DNA from: an uncultured Oscillospiraceae bacterium
GTDB lineage: Bacteria; Bacillota; Clostridia; Oscillospirales; Acutalibacteraceae
Direction of reading: 5' to 3'
Assembly: GCA_900553525.1 (NCBI GenBank)
Contig: USDZ01000003.1
Span: 1 to 27,262, forward strand
DNA length: 27,262 nucleotides
Shown here: positions 7,599-14,856 of the stretch, piece by piece
Layout: every line of letters begins with the position of its first letter
Position numbering within the stretch: the first letter of the stretch is position 1
Made by a program: the position numbers and the translations under genes
The notes under the pieces: model-generated
What the model saw: only the letters and a program-made list of their open reading frames with translations
Told to the model about the DNA's origin: nothing
Databases searched by the model: none

Positions 7599-8309
7599 TT
7601 ATTCACCCAGCAGCCGGCGGAGAATCTCTTTGTATGCTTCCTCTTCCCCGCCCAGATCACGGCGGAAGCGGTCTTTGTCCAATTTCTCATGGGTATGAAC
7701 ATCCCAGAAGCGGCAAGTATCGGGCGATATTTCATCCGCCAGGACAATCGTCCCATCGGATAATTTGCCGAATTCCAGTTTATAATCCACCAAAAGGATG
7801 TCCCGATTCAGCAAATACTTTTTGAGTACTTCGTTGACCTTAAAGGCGTACCCGGATATGGTGTCCAAATCTTCCTGCGTCGCGATTCTCAGCGACAGGA
7901 TTTGATAATCGTTGATCATCGGGTCGCCCAGCGCGTCGTCCTTATAGCTGTATTCCAGCGAAGGACGCTTCAGGACCTGCCCTTCCGGCACCCCAAACCG
8001 CTTGGAAAAGGAACCCGCGGTGATATTGCGGATGATAACCTCCAGAGGAACGATCGTGACTTTTTTTACGAGAGTCTCCCGATCGGACAGTTCTTTGACA
8101 AAATGGGTGGGAATCCCCTCTTTTTCCAGAAGCTTCATCAGATGATTGGTCACCCGATTGTTAACCACGCCCTTACCAAGAATGGTACCCTTCTTCTCGC
8201 CGTTGAATGCAGTCGCGTCGTCTTTATAATCAACAATGAAGAGTTCCGGATCCTCCGTAGCGAAAACCTTTTTGGCCTTTCCTTCATACAACATTTCCCG
8301 TTTTTCCAT
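7599..8309 (-). CDS. purC: Phosphoribosylaminoimidazole-succinocarboxamide synthase
   Basis: The 236-residue SAICAR synthetase joins CAIR and aspartate with ATP. It shows the family start EMLYEGKAKKVFAT, the DDATAFNG motif, VPLEVIIRNITAGSFSKRFG (substrate-binding region) and LVDYKLEFG with the following VLADEISPDTCRFWD. Length is normal for the short bacterial form. A GGAAGGAG ribosome site precedes ATG 8309, and only 17 bp separate it from purE, so the two are co-transcribed. Confidence 0.97.
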   Translation of the reverse strand: MEKREMLYEGKAKKVFATEDPELFIVDYKDDATAFNGEKKGTILGKGVVNNRVTNHLMKLLEKEGIPTHFVKELSDRETLVKKVTIVPLEVIIRNITAGSFSKRFGVPEGQVLKRPSLEYSYKDDALGDPMINDYQILSLRIATQEDLDTISGYAFKVNEVLKKYLLNRDILLVDYKLEFGKLSDGTIVLADEISPDTCRFWDVHTHEKLDKDRFRRDLGGEEEAYKEILRRLLGE

Positions 8310-8326
8310 GTCGAACGACTCCTTCC

Positions 8327-8839
8327 TTAAATTTTCTCACCAAGGGTCTCGGCAAGACGACGGTCCTTTTCTTCGACCCCGCTGGCCATGTCGGCCTTTT
8401 TATCCAATAGCTTTTGGCGCAAGCCCTCGTCGGAAAGGGCCAGCATCTGCGCAGCGAGAAGGGCAGCGTTTTCCGCTCCGTCAATCGCCACAGTCGCAAC
8501 CGGAATGCCGGACGGCATCTGCACCGTCGAAAGCAGAGCGTCCAGCCCGTCCAAGGTGGAGGATTTAACCGGGATGCCGATGACCGGCAATACCGTATGG
8601 GCCGCGAGGACGCCTGCAAGATGAGCCGCTTTTCCTGCCGCGGCGATAATGACGCCAAAACCGTTTTCCGCAGCAGTGGAGGCGAACAGAGCCGCCTTGT
8701 CCGGCGTACGGTGAGCACTCATCACATGGGCTTCCACCGGAATACCGAGAGCTTTGAGGGTGTCGATGGCTTTTCCTACAACCGGCAAGTCACTGTCGCT
8801 GCCCATGATGACCGCCACTTTTGGAGATACTTGAGTCAT
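8327..8839 (-). CDS. purE: N5-carboxyaminoimidazole ribonucleotide mutase
   Basis: The 170-residue class I PurE rearranges N5-CAIR to CAIR. The signature VAVIMGSDSDLPVV (residues 8-20), SAHRTPDKA (41-49, with the catalytic histidine) and AAAGKAAHLAGVLAAHT are all present. It is the first structural gene of the operon and lies directly downstream of a promoter, a short leader ORF and a strong terminator, which suggests transcription attenuation. A purK partner is not seen here. Confidence 0.97.
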   Translation of the reverse strand: MTQVSPKVAVIMGSDSDLPVVGKAIDTLKALGIPVEAHVMSAHRTPDKAALFASTAAENGFGVIIAAAGKAAHLAGVLAAHTVLPVIGIPVKSSTLDGLDALLSTVQMPSGIPVATVAIDGAENAALLAAQMLALSDEGLRQKLLDKKADMASGVEEKDRRLAETLGEKI

Positions 8840-8861
8840 GATATTCGCCCCTTCTTTACAA

Positions 8862-8948
8862 TCAAACCGGAAAAAGCAGGCTGCGGCACACGACGCCGCA
8901 GCCTGCTTTCAGGCGGCTCCCGCCCGTCTTTCCGCAAGCCCGGCGCAC
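8862..8948 (-). CDS. Putative 28-codon leader peptide of the purine operon
   Basis: A short ORF starts with GTG at 8948, 8 bases after a perfect AAGGAGG (8957-8963), and ends at TGA 8862, 22 bases before purE. The peptide begins MRRACGKTGGSRLKAGCG and ends CRSLLFPV. Its transcript before the terminator is G-rich (19 of the first 41 bases). The ORF reads right through both arms of the terminator at 8875-8907, so a translating ribosome would stop that hairpin from forming. No homologue is known to me; the case rests on the ribosome site, the spacing and the overlap. Confidence 0.55.
   Translation of the reverse strand: MRRACGKTGGSRLKAGCGVVCRSLLFPV
8870..8907 (-). terminator. Attenuator-type terminator upstream of purE
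   Basis: A 13-bp GC-rich stem (arms 8875-8887 and 8895-8907; AGCAGGCTGCGGC on the minus strand) with a 7-nt loop is followed by TTTTT at 8871-8875. It lies between the promoter and purE, where a simple operon would have none, so it must be conditionally bypassed. Confidence 0.8.
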
Positions 8949-8978
8949 GTCGACAACCTCCTTACAAAGTATGTTTTT

Positions 8979-9007
8979 ATTGTATTGCAAAACCCCAAAA
9001 AATGCAA
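8979..9007 (-). promoter_or_regulatory. Sigma-A promoter of the purine operon
   Basis: Minus strand: -35 TTGCAT (9002-9007), 17-bp spacer, -10 TACAAT (8979-8984). The start site falls near 8972, about 10 bases before the leader ORF's ribosome site. Confidence 0.75.
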
Positions 9008-9053
9008 GGTGTATTCACTCTCCCCATAAAATTTGTAAAGATAGGAGGCGAAA

Positions 9054-9155
9054 ATGAATCGGTTGCGGGGGATTTTGTCTATTTTGCGGACCTTTAGCCC
9101 TTTCCCAAAAATTCAGAATCTTTTCCCTGGGTTTTTAACTTTAAATCGTGTATAA
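9054..9155 (+). CDS. Possible small ORF, 33 codons
   Basis: ATG 9054 follows AGGAGG (9043-9048) at 5 bases, and the frame closes at TAA 9153, inside the -10 box of the next gene. The peptide is basic and hydrophobic (MNRLRGILSILRTF at the N-terminus). Nothing is recognised in it. A strong ribosome site in an otherwise empty interval is the only support, so it may be spurious or a leader of the glycosyltransferase gene. Apart from this and the purine leader, the interval 8840-9190 shows nothing. Confidence 0.3.
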   Translation: MNRLRGILSILRTFSPFPKIQNLFPGFLTLNRV

Positions 9156-9156
9156 T
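9151..9156 (+). promoter_or_regulatory. Probable -10 box for the GT2-GtrA gene
   Basis: A perfect TATAAT lies 35 bases before the preferred start at 9191; the -35 region is poor. It overlaps the ATG at 9155, which argues against that upstream ATG being the true start. Confidence 0.5.
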
Positions 9157-9190
9157 GTCGAACAAGGGAGAGGTGAGGGAGGTCCGTTAC

Positions 9191-10261
9191 ATGATTGTTG
9201 TGATTCCTGCCTATCAGCCGGAACCGGAGCTGATAGAATTTGTGTACCAGTTACGGGAGAAAACAACCTATCCAATTCTGGTGGTCGATGACGGTAGTTC
9301 TCCGGACAAGGCTTTTGTTTTTAAAGCGATCGAATCCATCGGCGTCGTGTTGCGGCATCCTCATCACATGGGACGGGGCCAGGCGCTCAAAACGGCCTTT
9401 TCCTACGCTCAAAACGCCTATTCCGACGAGCCGGGGATCGTGGTCACCGACGCTGACGGCTCCTGTACCGTGGAAAATGTTTTGGCGGTCGGCGAGGCTC
9501 TGTTAGAACATCCAGACGCTTACATCCTCGGCTCCAGGCGGTATATCGGCAGAAACCCGCTGCCCAGCCGGCTGGCAGACACGTTATTTCGCTATGTGTT
9601 TGCTTTTGCCAGCGGTTCCAAGCTCCGGGACGCCGGAACCGGACTGAGAGCTTTTTCCATCGGACGCATTCCGGAACTGCTGGGCTGCCCAGGAGACGGA
9701 GCGGAATACGATGTGACGGTTTTGATGGACTTCATCCGGAAACAGATCCCGGTGGTGGAAGTGCCGGTGGAGGCGGTCCGGCTGCAGCATTCCCCCATCG
9801 ATCGGCTTTCGTTTCGCCGGTACTTACAAGTCTATTCGGCTATTTTTAAATACACAGGCGTGGCAGTCTTGAGCTTCGGAGTGGATTATCTCTTATCTCA
9901 GTTTTTTTATACGGTATTGTCCCGTACACCCTTTGCCGCTCTAACGGGTATTTCTCCGGTAGGCATGGGCAATGTGCTTGCCAGGATACTCAGTTCCACC
10001 CTGAATTTCATCCTCAACCGCCAACTGGTATTTCGAGATAGAAGCAATTTGTTGGTCTCAGTCCTGAAGTATTACGCGGTCGTCGCATTTATTCTACTGA
10101 TCAATACCGTCTTGCTGATATTCTTCCACGAATGGTGCGGCATTCCGGCCTGGATTGCCAAATTGATGACCGAAACGCTTATGTTTGCGGTCAGTATGTT
10201 GATGCAGCGCTTGTTCGTTTTTCGCGGCAAATCCCGCCAAAAAAAGCCGTCTAAAATATAA
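9191..10261 (+). CDS. Family 2 glycosyltransferase fused to a GtrA-like membrane domain
   Basis: The 356-residue protein has two parts. Residues 1-220 are a GT-A glycosyltransferase of family 2, with MIVVIPAYQPEPE, VVDDGSS and the metal-binding DAD in VTDADGSC. Residues 225-345 are a GtrA-like domain with four predicted membrane helices (VLSFGVDYLLSQFFYTVL, and further hydrophobic stretches to SMLMQRLFVF). Such proteins usually load sugar on a polyprenyl carrier and help it cross the membrane for cell-wall or polymer glycosylation; the sugar here is unknown. The start at 9191 is preferred because GGGAGG (9177-9182) precedes it, while the upstream ATG at 9155 lies in the -10 box. It is transcribed away from the purine operon and converges on the phosphoesterase gene. 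Confidence 0.88.
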   Translation: MIVVIPAYQPEPELIEFVYQLREKTTYPILVVDDGSSPDKAFVFKAIESIGVVLRHPHHMGRGQALKTAFSYAQNAYSDEPGIVVTDADGSCTVENVLAVGEALLEHPDAYILGSRRYIGRNPLPSRLADTLFRYVFAFASGSKLRDAGTGLRAFSIGRIPELLGCPGDGAEYDVTVLMDFIRKQIPVVEVPVEAVRLQHSPIDRLSFRRYLQVYSAIFKYTGVAVLSFGVDYLLSQFFYTVLSRTPFAALTGISPVGMGNVLARILSSTLNFILNRQLVFRDRSNLLVSVLKYYAVVAFILLINTVLLIFFHEWCGIPAWIAKLMTETLMFAVSMLMQRLFVFRGKSRQKKPSKI

Positions 10262-10344
10262 TTCCTCAAAAGGCGGCATAACCGTCTTCCGGGAGACGGG
10301 ATGGCCTCGTTCGCTCGAAATAAGGATCGGGAATGCGGAGTCCC

Positions 10345-11397
10345 TTACCATTCAATGGGAAAAGAAAAGGACTCCTCTTCATACGCATCTGTTTCCAAAA
10401 ACGGTGAATATGTCTTCACCCGGATCTCGCCCATATCCGCATCAAAGGTAAGAAGCCGGAGAAGGCCGCCTCCCCCCTTCTCATCTCCCTGGTAATCTGC
10501 AAGGAGCTGTACCACCGTGCGGTCGGGGGACCCGTCCGCGTCGTCATCTATCTGCCTGTCGTGCCGCCCTACGGCGTGGTAATGTCCGCACAATACCAGC
10601 CGCACATTCGGATGAGGTTCAACAAGCTCCTGATATAAGCTTCTTCCCAGACCGCTGAGCACCCCTGTTTCATGCATATAGCTGTGGAACCCAAGAACCG
10701 CGTAATGATCGGGATATTGAGAAAGCACCGTGTCCGCCCAGGCGATTCCCTCCGCTCCGGTTCCATATCCCAGCGTCAGCAGCAAAAGGTTCATATTTCC
10801 CGCGGACAAGAGACGGTATTGTCCCTTGCCTTCCTGCCAGGTAACGGTATCCGGGTCGTTTGACTTGCCAAAATATTGGGAAAAATAGCGGTAATCGGTA
10901 TCCGGAGTCCAAACGTCGTGGTTTCCAGCGGCGATCAGAACGGGCAGTTGCAGCCGATTCATCGCTTCCACGGCGTTCTCCCATTGCCTTTCGCTTTTTC
11001 GATTATTGACGACATCACCCGTATGCATCAGAGCCTGGATATTGTAGACGTTCCGCTGCTCCTCTATCCATGTAGTCATGGCTGTAAAGGTAGAGGGATA
11101 ACTCTCCGCATATATCTGCGTATCGCTAATCCAAGCGATAGAAAAAGGAGACGTGACGGCCTCCATTTTCTCAGTGCTGCTATCGGGCAAGGGCCCGCCT
11201 CCCTGTCCTCCCTCCGACAATACCGTTTTGCCGGAAGAAACCGGCAGTGGATTCCGAGTGAGGGCGCTGCGGAGTTCCGGCCACCAGCTTCCAGCCGAAA
11301 GAATGGCAGCCAGTCCTACTGCTGCGAAACCCACAATCAAAAAGAGCGCCAAACGGGGCCATATACGCCCCGGATACCGGCATCTTGTCCTTTTCAT
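10345..11397 (-). CDS. Membrane-anchored calcineurin-like metallophosphoesterase
   Basis: A protein of about 350 residues with one N-terminal membrane segment (LALFLIVGFAAVGLAAILSA) and a Ser/Gly-rich linker, then a calcineurin-like catalytic domain outside the cell. Metal-binding motifs in order are ISDTQ (the usual DxH is DTQ here, as in a known branch of the family), HTGDVVNN, AAGNHDVW, FHSYMHETG and LCGHYHAVGRHD. Its substrate cannot be told from the sequence. The start is uncertain: ATG 11397 is chosen, but a TTG at 11415 (GAGG nearby) would add six residues. It converges on the GT2-GtrA gene and is divergent from cardiolipin synthase. Two acidic Asp-rich loops near the end (DDDADGSPD) could bind calcium. 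Confidence 0.82.
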   Translation of the reverse strand: MKRTRCRYPGRIWPRLALFLIVGFAAVGLAAILSAGSWWPELRSALTRNPLPVSSGKTVLSEGGQGGGPLPDSSTEKMEAVTSPFSIAWISDTQIYAESYPSTFTAMTTWIEEQRNVYNIQALMHTGDVVNNRKSERQWENAVEAMNRLQLPVLIAAGNHDVWTPDTDYRYFSQYFGKSNDPDTVTWQEGKGQYRLLSAGNMNLLLLTLGYGTGAEGIAWADTVLSQYPDHYAVLGFHSYMHETGVLSGLGRSLYQELVEPHPNVRLVLCGHYHAVGRHDRQIDDDADGSPDRTVVQLLADYQGDEKGGGGLLRLLTFDADMGEIRVKTYSPFLETDAYEEESFSFPIEW

Positions 11398-11601
11398 CCC
11401 TTTCACCGTCCTCAAATCCGGCTTGTCCTATAACATTCTATGTCCTGATATTTATGAATATACCATTTTTTGGATGTTCATGGCAACCTTCGCTTCTTTT
11501 TTTCTTGAATTTCTTGCATCCTATGTTCGGATCACGAATCAATACCCACCTGTCGAATCCGTGCACATTTTGAACTTTCCCTTTGCTTTTCGTCGGATGC
11601 A

Positions 11602-11610
11602 TGGTATAAT
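11602..11610 (+). promoter_or_regulatory. Extended -10 promoter for cardiolipin synthase
   Basis: TGGTATAAT fits the extended -10 pattern TGnTATAAT, about 85 bases before the gene; the -35 (TTTGCT) is weak. The rest of the 298-bp divergent gap 11398-11695 shows nothing clear. Confidence 0.5.
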
Positions 11611-11695
11611 ACACTCATTGTGTATTTTTTATCAAGAAGGTGCGAATATTTATCAAAGTCGGCGGTTTGCCGAGGAATTGTCGGGAGGGAATCCG

Positions 11696-13231
11696 ATGAA
11701 AAAATTGCTGAAGTTTCTATTTCACCGGGTCGTACTCGTGGCATTGGCGCTCGCTTTTCAAGCGGGTCTGCTGGTTTTGATGCTGGTGAAGTTTAACGAA
11801 TACTATGTCTATTTTTACGCTGTCTGCGTGGCCTTGAGTCTGGCGACGGTTCTCAAAATCGTCAATGGGAACAGCAACCCGGGATATAAAATCGCCTGGA
11901 TCATCCCGATTCTTCTTGTACCGATTTTTGGTGTGCTGTTTTATCTTATCCTCGGCGGCAAACGGTTGAGCCGGCAGACCAAAGCCAAGATGCACCGCAT
12001 GGAGGTCAAAATGCGGCAGGAACTGCCTCCGCAGGAAGACCTTCTCGATGAAATCCGCGCACAGAACGAGGATGCGGCGGCGCAAGTGCAATATATCCAA
12101 AAATATGCGTATTCACCGGTATATAAGAACACCTTTACAGAATATCTTCCTATAGGAGAAGTCAAGTTCGATCGCCTCAAAGAGGAACTCTCCAAAGCCA
12201 AGCATTATATCTTCATGGAATATTTCATCATTCAAGAAGGGGTGATGTGGGACTCAATCCTGGAAATCCTCAAAGAAAAGGTTAAACAGGGCGTGGAAGT
12301 AAGGTTGATTTACGATGATATGGGTTGCATCATGACGTTGCCCTACCGGTACGACCGCAAACTGGAAGCTCTCGGCATTCAATGCTGCGTATTTAATCCG
12401 TTTGTTCCCGTCCTGACCTCCCGCCTCAACAACCGGGACCACCGCAAAATCTGTGTGATCGACGGACATACCGGTTTCACGGGAGGCATCAATCTGGCGG
12501 ATGAGTATATCAATGCTTATGAAAAGCACGGACATTGGAAAGATACCGCCGTCCTGTTAAAAGGAGACGCCGTTTGGAATTTGACCGTCATGTTCTTATC
12601 CATGTGGGATTATATTCACGGTATCAACGAGGACTTTACCCCTTATAAGCCGTCGGTGCATATGACCGAACAGATAAAAAGCGACGGATATGTGCAGCCC
12701 TATTCGGATAATCCTCTCGACGACGAATCGGTCGGTGAAACGGTTTACCTCAATCTGATCAACCGGGCAAAACGGTTTGTTTATATCAACACCCCGTATC
12801 TGATTTTAGACAACGAAATGGCCACGGCTTTGCGCATAGCGGCAAAATCGGGAGTGGATGTCCGGATTGTCACGCCCCATATCCCGGACAAATGGTATGT
12901 CCATGCAGTAACCCGTGCATATTACGAAATGCTACTCGAAAGCGGCGTGCGTATCTATGAATATACGCCTGGTTTCGTTCATGCCAAGACCTTTGTAGTA
13001 GACGACGAATACGCTACGGTTGGGACCGTCAATCTCGATTACCGTAGCCTGTATCTGCATTTTGAATGCGGTGTCCTCCTCTACCGAACCTCCAGTGTAT
13101 CCGCGGTTAAGAACGATTATTTGAAAACTCTCGAGTTGTGTCAGCCGGTTACATTTGAAGAATGCCGCCGGGTTTCTTTGCCGCGCAGACTGGGAAGAGC
13201 CGTTTTGCGGGTTTTTGCTCCTTTGATGTGA
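11696..13231 (+). CDS. cls: Cardiolipin synthase
   Basis: The 511-residue protein is a phospholipase D-type cardiolipin synthase, which condenses two phosphatidylglycerols. Two N-terminal membrane helices (about residues 8-30 and 60-85) are followed by two HKD catalytic motifs: HRKICVID (near residue 248, followed by GGIN) and HAKTFVVD (near residue 428, followed by GTVNLDYRS). The start ATG 11696 is chosen from GGGAGGGA at 11683-11690 and the usual family N-terminus; the frame is open upstream to 11153 but that part overlaps the phosphoesterase gene on the other strand. Length is typical (480-520). The 246 bp after it hold no feature I can support. Confidence 0.95.
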   Translation: MKKLLKFLFHRVVLVALALAFQAGLLVLMLVKFNEYYVYFYAVCVALSLATVLKIVNGNSNPGYKIAWIIPILLVPIFGVLFYLILGGKRLSRQTKAKMHRMEVKMRQELPPQEDLLDEIRAQNEDAAAQVQYIQKYAYSPVYKNTFTEYLPIGEVKFDRLKEELSKAKHYIFMEYFIIQEGVMWDSILEILKEKVKQGVEVRLIYDDMGCIMTLPYRYDRKLEALGIQCCVFNPFVPVLTSRLNNRDHRKICVIDGHTGFTGGINLADEYINAYEKHGHWKDTAVLLKGDAVWNLTVMFLSMWDYIHGINEDFTPYKPSVHMTEQIKSDGYVQPYSDNPLDDESVGETVYLNLINRAKRFVYINTPYLILDNEMATALRIAAKSGVDVRIVTPHIPDKWYVHAVTRAYYEMLLESGVRIYEYTPGFVHAKTFVVDDEYATVGTVNLDYRSLYLHFECGVLLYRTSSVSAVKNDYLKTLELCQPVTFEECRRVSLPRRLGRAVLRVFAPLM

Positions 13232-13477
13232 CACCCCGTTCGTTGAATAGGTAGTTCATACGGATGAAGATGGCCTGCTATAGGAATTTAGCACACACGG
13301 ATTTATCCATACGATGTCGATCGGCGGCGAGCTTTTTCTGGTGTTTTTATTATCAGGCGGCTGAATCCGAAGAACCGAAGAAGATAAATGTTTGTCCATT
13401 CGAAGCGGTGCTTTTCAAAACAAATCCGGCCTTAAACAATACGGAATAATGCAGACCGGAAACAAGGAGGAAAACGC

Positions 13478-14197
13478 ATGGCTGTGACCACCCCAAAACG
13501 AGAAGTCAATGTTATAGTGAACCCGCGCCCCATCCAAGTCAAGCCGGTGAAATCCTTTGCACATGGCCTGAACTTCTACAAACTCTTCTGGATCTTTTTT
13601 GTCGGCTGTTTCCTCGGCGTGGTGATTGAGACCCTGTATTGCCTCGTGACCCGTCACCGTTTTGAAAGCCGGCAGGGATTGATTTATGGACCCTTCAATC
13701 TGGTATATGGGCTCGGCGCTCTGGCCATGACGCTCGGATTATACTGGCTTCGAGGCAAGCGGGATTTATGGGTGTTTTTCGGCGGTTTTGTCATTGGCAG
13801 CGTGTTTGAGTACATATGCAGTGTCGTACAGGAGGCCTTGTTAGGAACGGTTTCCTGGAAATACGACCACATGCCACTCAACTTAAACGGCCGGATCAAT
13901 GTCATGTACTCGATGTTCTGGGGAATCCTCGCCCTTTTATGGGTGAAAAACCTTTTTCCTCTGATGACGCGACTCATTGAGAAGATTCCGAATTCCATCG
14001 GAAAAATTCTGACGTGGATTCTCCTGGTATTCATGATTTTAAACACCATCGTTTCGGGCCTTGCTGTGGCCCGGTGGACCGCGAGGGATGAGGGCGTCCC
14101 ACCGGCCAACGCTATGGAGGAATTTCTCGACCATCATTACTCCGACGATTTTATGAAGATGATCTATCCGAACATGATGCCGGCAACCATTGGATAA
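13478..14197 (+). CDS. CmpB-type membrane protein (putative ABC transporter permease, PF06541)
   Basis: The 239-residue protein has an N-terminal cytoplasmic tail and four to five membrane segments, with the family pattern FFVGCFLGVVIETLYCLVTRHRFESRQGLIYGPFNLVYGLG, followed by EYICSVVQEALLGTVSWKYDHMPLNLNGRIN. PF06541 proteins are common in clostridia and labelled ABC permeases, but no ATPase partner is next to it and the true function is not known. AAGGAGG at 13464-13470 fixes the start at 13478. An ABC-transporter remnant begins right behind its stop codon, which may be coincidental. Confidence 0.85.
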   Translation: MAVTTPKREVNVIVNPRPIQVKPVKSFAHGLNFYKLFWIFFVGCFLGVVIETLYCLVTRHRFESRQGLIYGPFNLVYGLGALAMTLGLYWLRGKRDLWVFFGGFVIGSVFEYICSVVQEALLGTVSWKYDHMPLNLNGRINVMYSMFWGILALLWVKNLFPLMTRLIEKIPNSIGKILTWILLVFMILNTIVSGLAVARWTARDEGVPPANAMEEFLDHHYSDDFMKMIYPNMMPATIG

Positions 14198-14198
14198 C

Positions 14199-14464
14199 CT
14201 AGGCAATCGCCGCATTTCCCTTGCCGAAAAACTGCGGAAATCCCTTTATCCTTTTTCGGGAAAAAGGATCTTGCCGATTTGACCAGCACCATTATGGCGG
14301 ACTGTACCTTTTTAGAGCAAAGCTTTTCTCACTTTATTCCGGAACTGGTTGGCTCCATTGTCTCTACGCTGCTCATATCGGTTAGTCTGCTTTTTGGGGA
14401 CTGGCGTATGGCGCTGGCGACCCTGTGGGTACTGCCGCTCTCCTTTGCGATTGTCGGATTTTCC
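14199..14464 (+). pseudogene. Remnant of an ABC transporter transmembrane domain
   Basis: Translation gives a piece typical of the membrane domain of ABC exporter half-transporters: GNRRISLAEKLRK (14202-14240), then, after a one-base loss near 14241, PLSFFGKKDLADLTSTIMAD, CTFLEQSFSHFIPEL and DWRMALATLWVLPLSFAIV (to about 14460). The start of the gene and everything after this helix, including the ATPase domain, are missing. No ribosome site is present. It is joined in frame to hydrolase fragments. Confidence 0.65.
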
Positions 14465-14794
14465 GCAATCGACGATGCCCTCGCGGCCGTTTGTTTAGCC
14501 AAAGCTACCGACAAAGTGGATCCAAACCGGGTGTATATAGCGGGCCACAGCATGGGTGGCTATCTGATTCCTCGGATTGATCAGGCGGATACCGACAATC
14601 GGATCGCCGGATATATCTCACTTGCAGGCTCGGTGCGTTCCATTATGGAGCTGACGCTAATACAAATCGACTATATCCTCTCTTTGCATACATTTGTCGA
14701 AATCCCAGCGATGGGTACTCCGAACGATTATAACACAGCCACCCATGTAGATGAAAAGGTTGCACAGGATATTCGGGACTTTATTTTGGAATAA
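14465..14794 (+). pseudogene. Remnant of an alpha/beta hydrolase with an internal deletion
   Basis: The translation from about 14465 reads as the middle of an alpha/beta hydrolase: DDALAAV, KVDPNRVYIAGHSMGGYL with the nucleophile elbow GHSMGG, then AGYISLAGSVRSIMELTLIQ and YILSL. At about 14686 it jumps to a typical C-terminal end of the same family (HTFVEIPAMGTPNDYNTATHVDEKV, DIRDFIL) containing a candidate catalytic histidine. The intervening part, which should carry the acid residue and lid, is gone. The N-terminal domain is also absent. An open frame runs through all three pieces from a TTG at 14279 for 171 residues, but it is best read as deletion scars and not as a working gene. Confidence 0.6.
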
Positions 14795-14801
14795 CCCAAT
14801 A

Positions 14802-14834
14802 CGTGAAAAGGCCGGCAATGTCGGCCTTTTCACG
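14802..14834. terminator. Bidirectional terminator between the hydrolase remnant and feoB
   Basis: A 13-bp stem, CGTGAAAAGGCCG (14802-14814) with CGGCCTTTTCACG (14822-14834), loop of 7. It has A- and T-runs within the arms and lies between convergent units, so it can serve both strands. Confidence 0.75.
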
Positions 14835-14856
14835 ATTCATGTGCGTATTGCTGTTT

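Noticed and set aside
8862..8980. ZTP (pfl) riboswitch upstream of purE
   Set aside because: CCGCCTG is present, but the rest of the consensus (CCGCCUGGGCA and the paired ACUGGC/GGGGAG core) is not. A covariance search could overturn this.
8970..9060. PurR box or guanine riboswitch controlling purE
   Set aside because: No CCGAACAAT-like PurBox and no purine-riboswitch core was found on either strand.
10282..10299. Small inverted repeat CCGTCT/AGACGG between GT2-GtrA and the phosphoesterase
   Set aside because: Only six base pairs and no T-run; too weak to call a terminator.
11153..11695. Long N-terminal extension of cardiolipin synthase
   Set aside because: The extra frame overlaps the phosphoesterase gene and a promoter, lacks family similarity, and a strong ribosome site supports ATG 11696.
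13264..13449. 61-codon plus-strand frame between cls and the CmpB-type gene
   Set aside because: No ribosome site, no family similarity and unbiased codon use; left as unassigned sequence.
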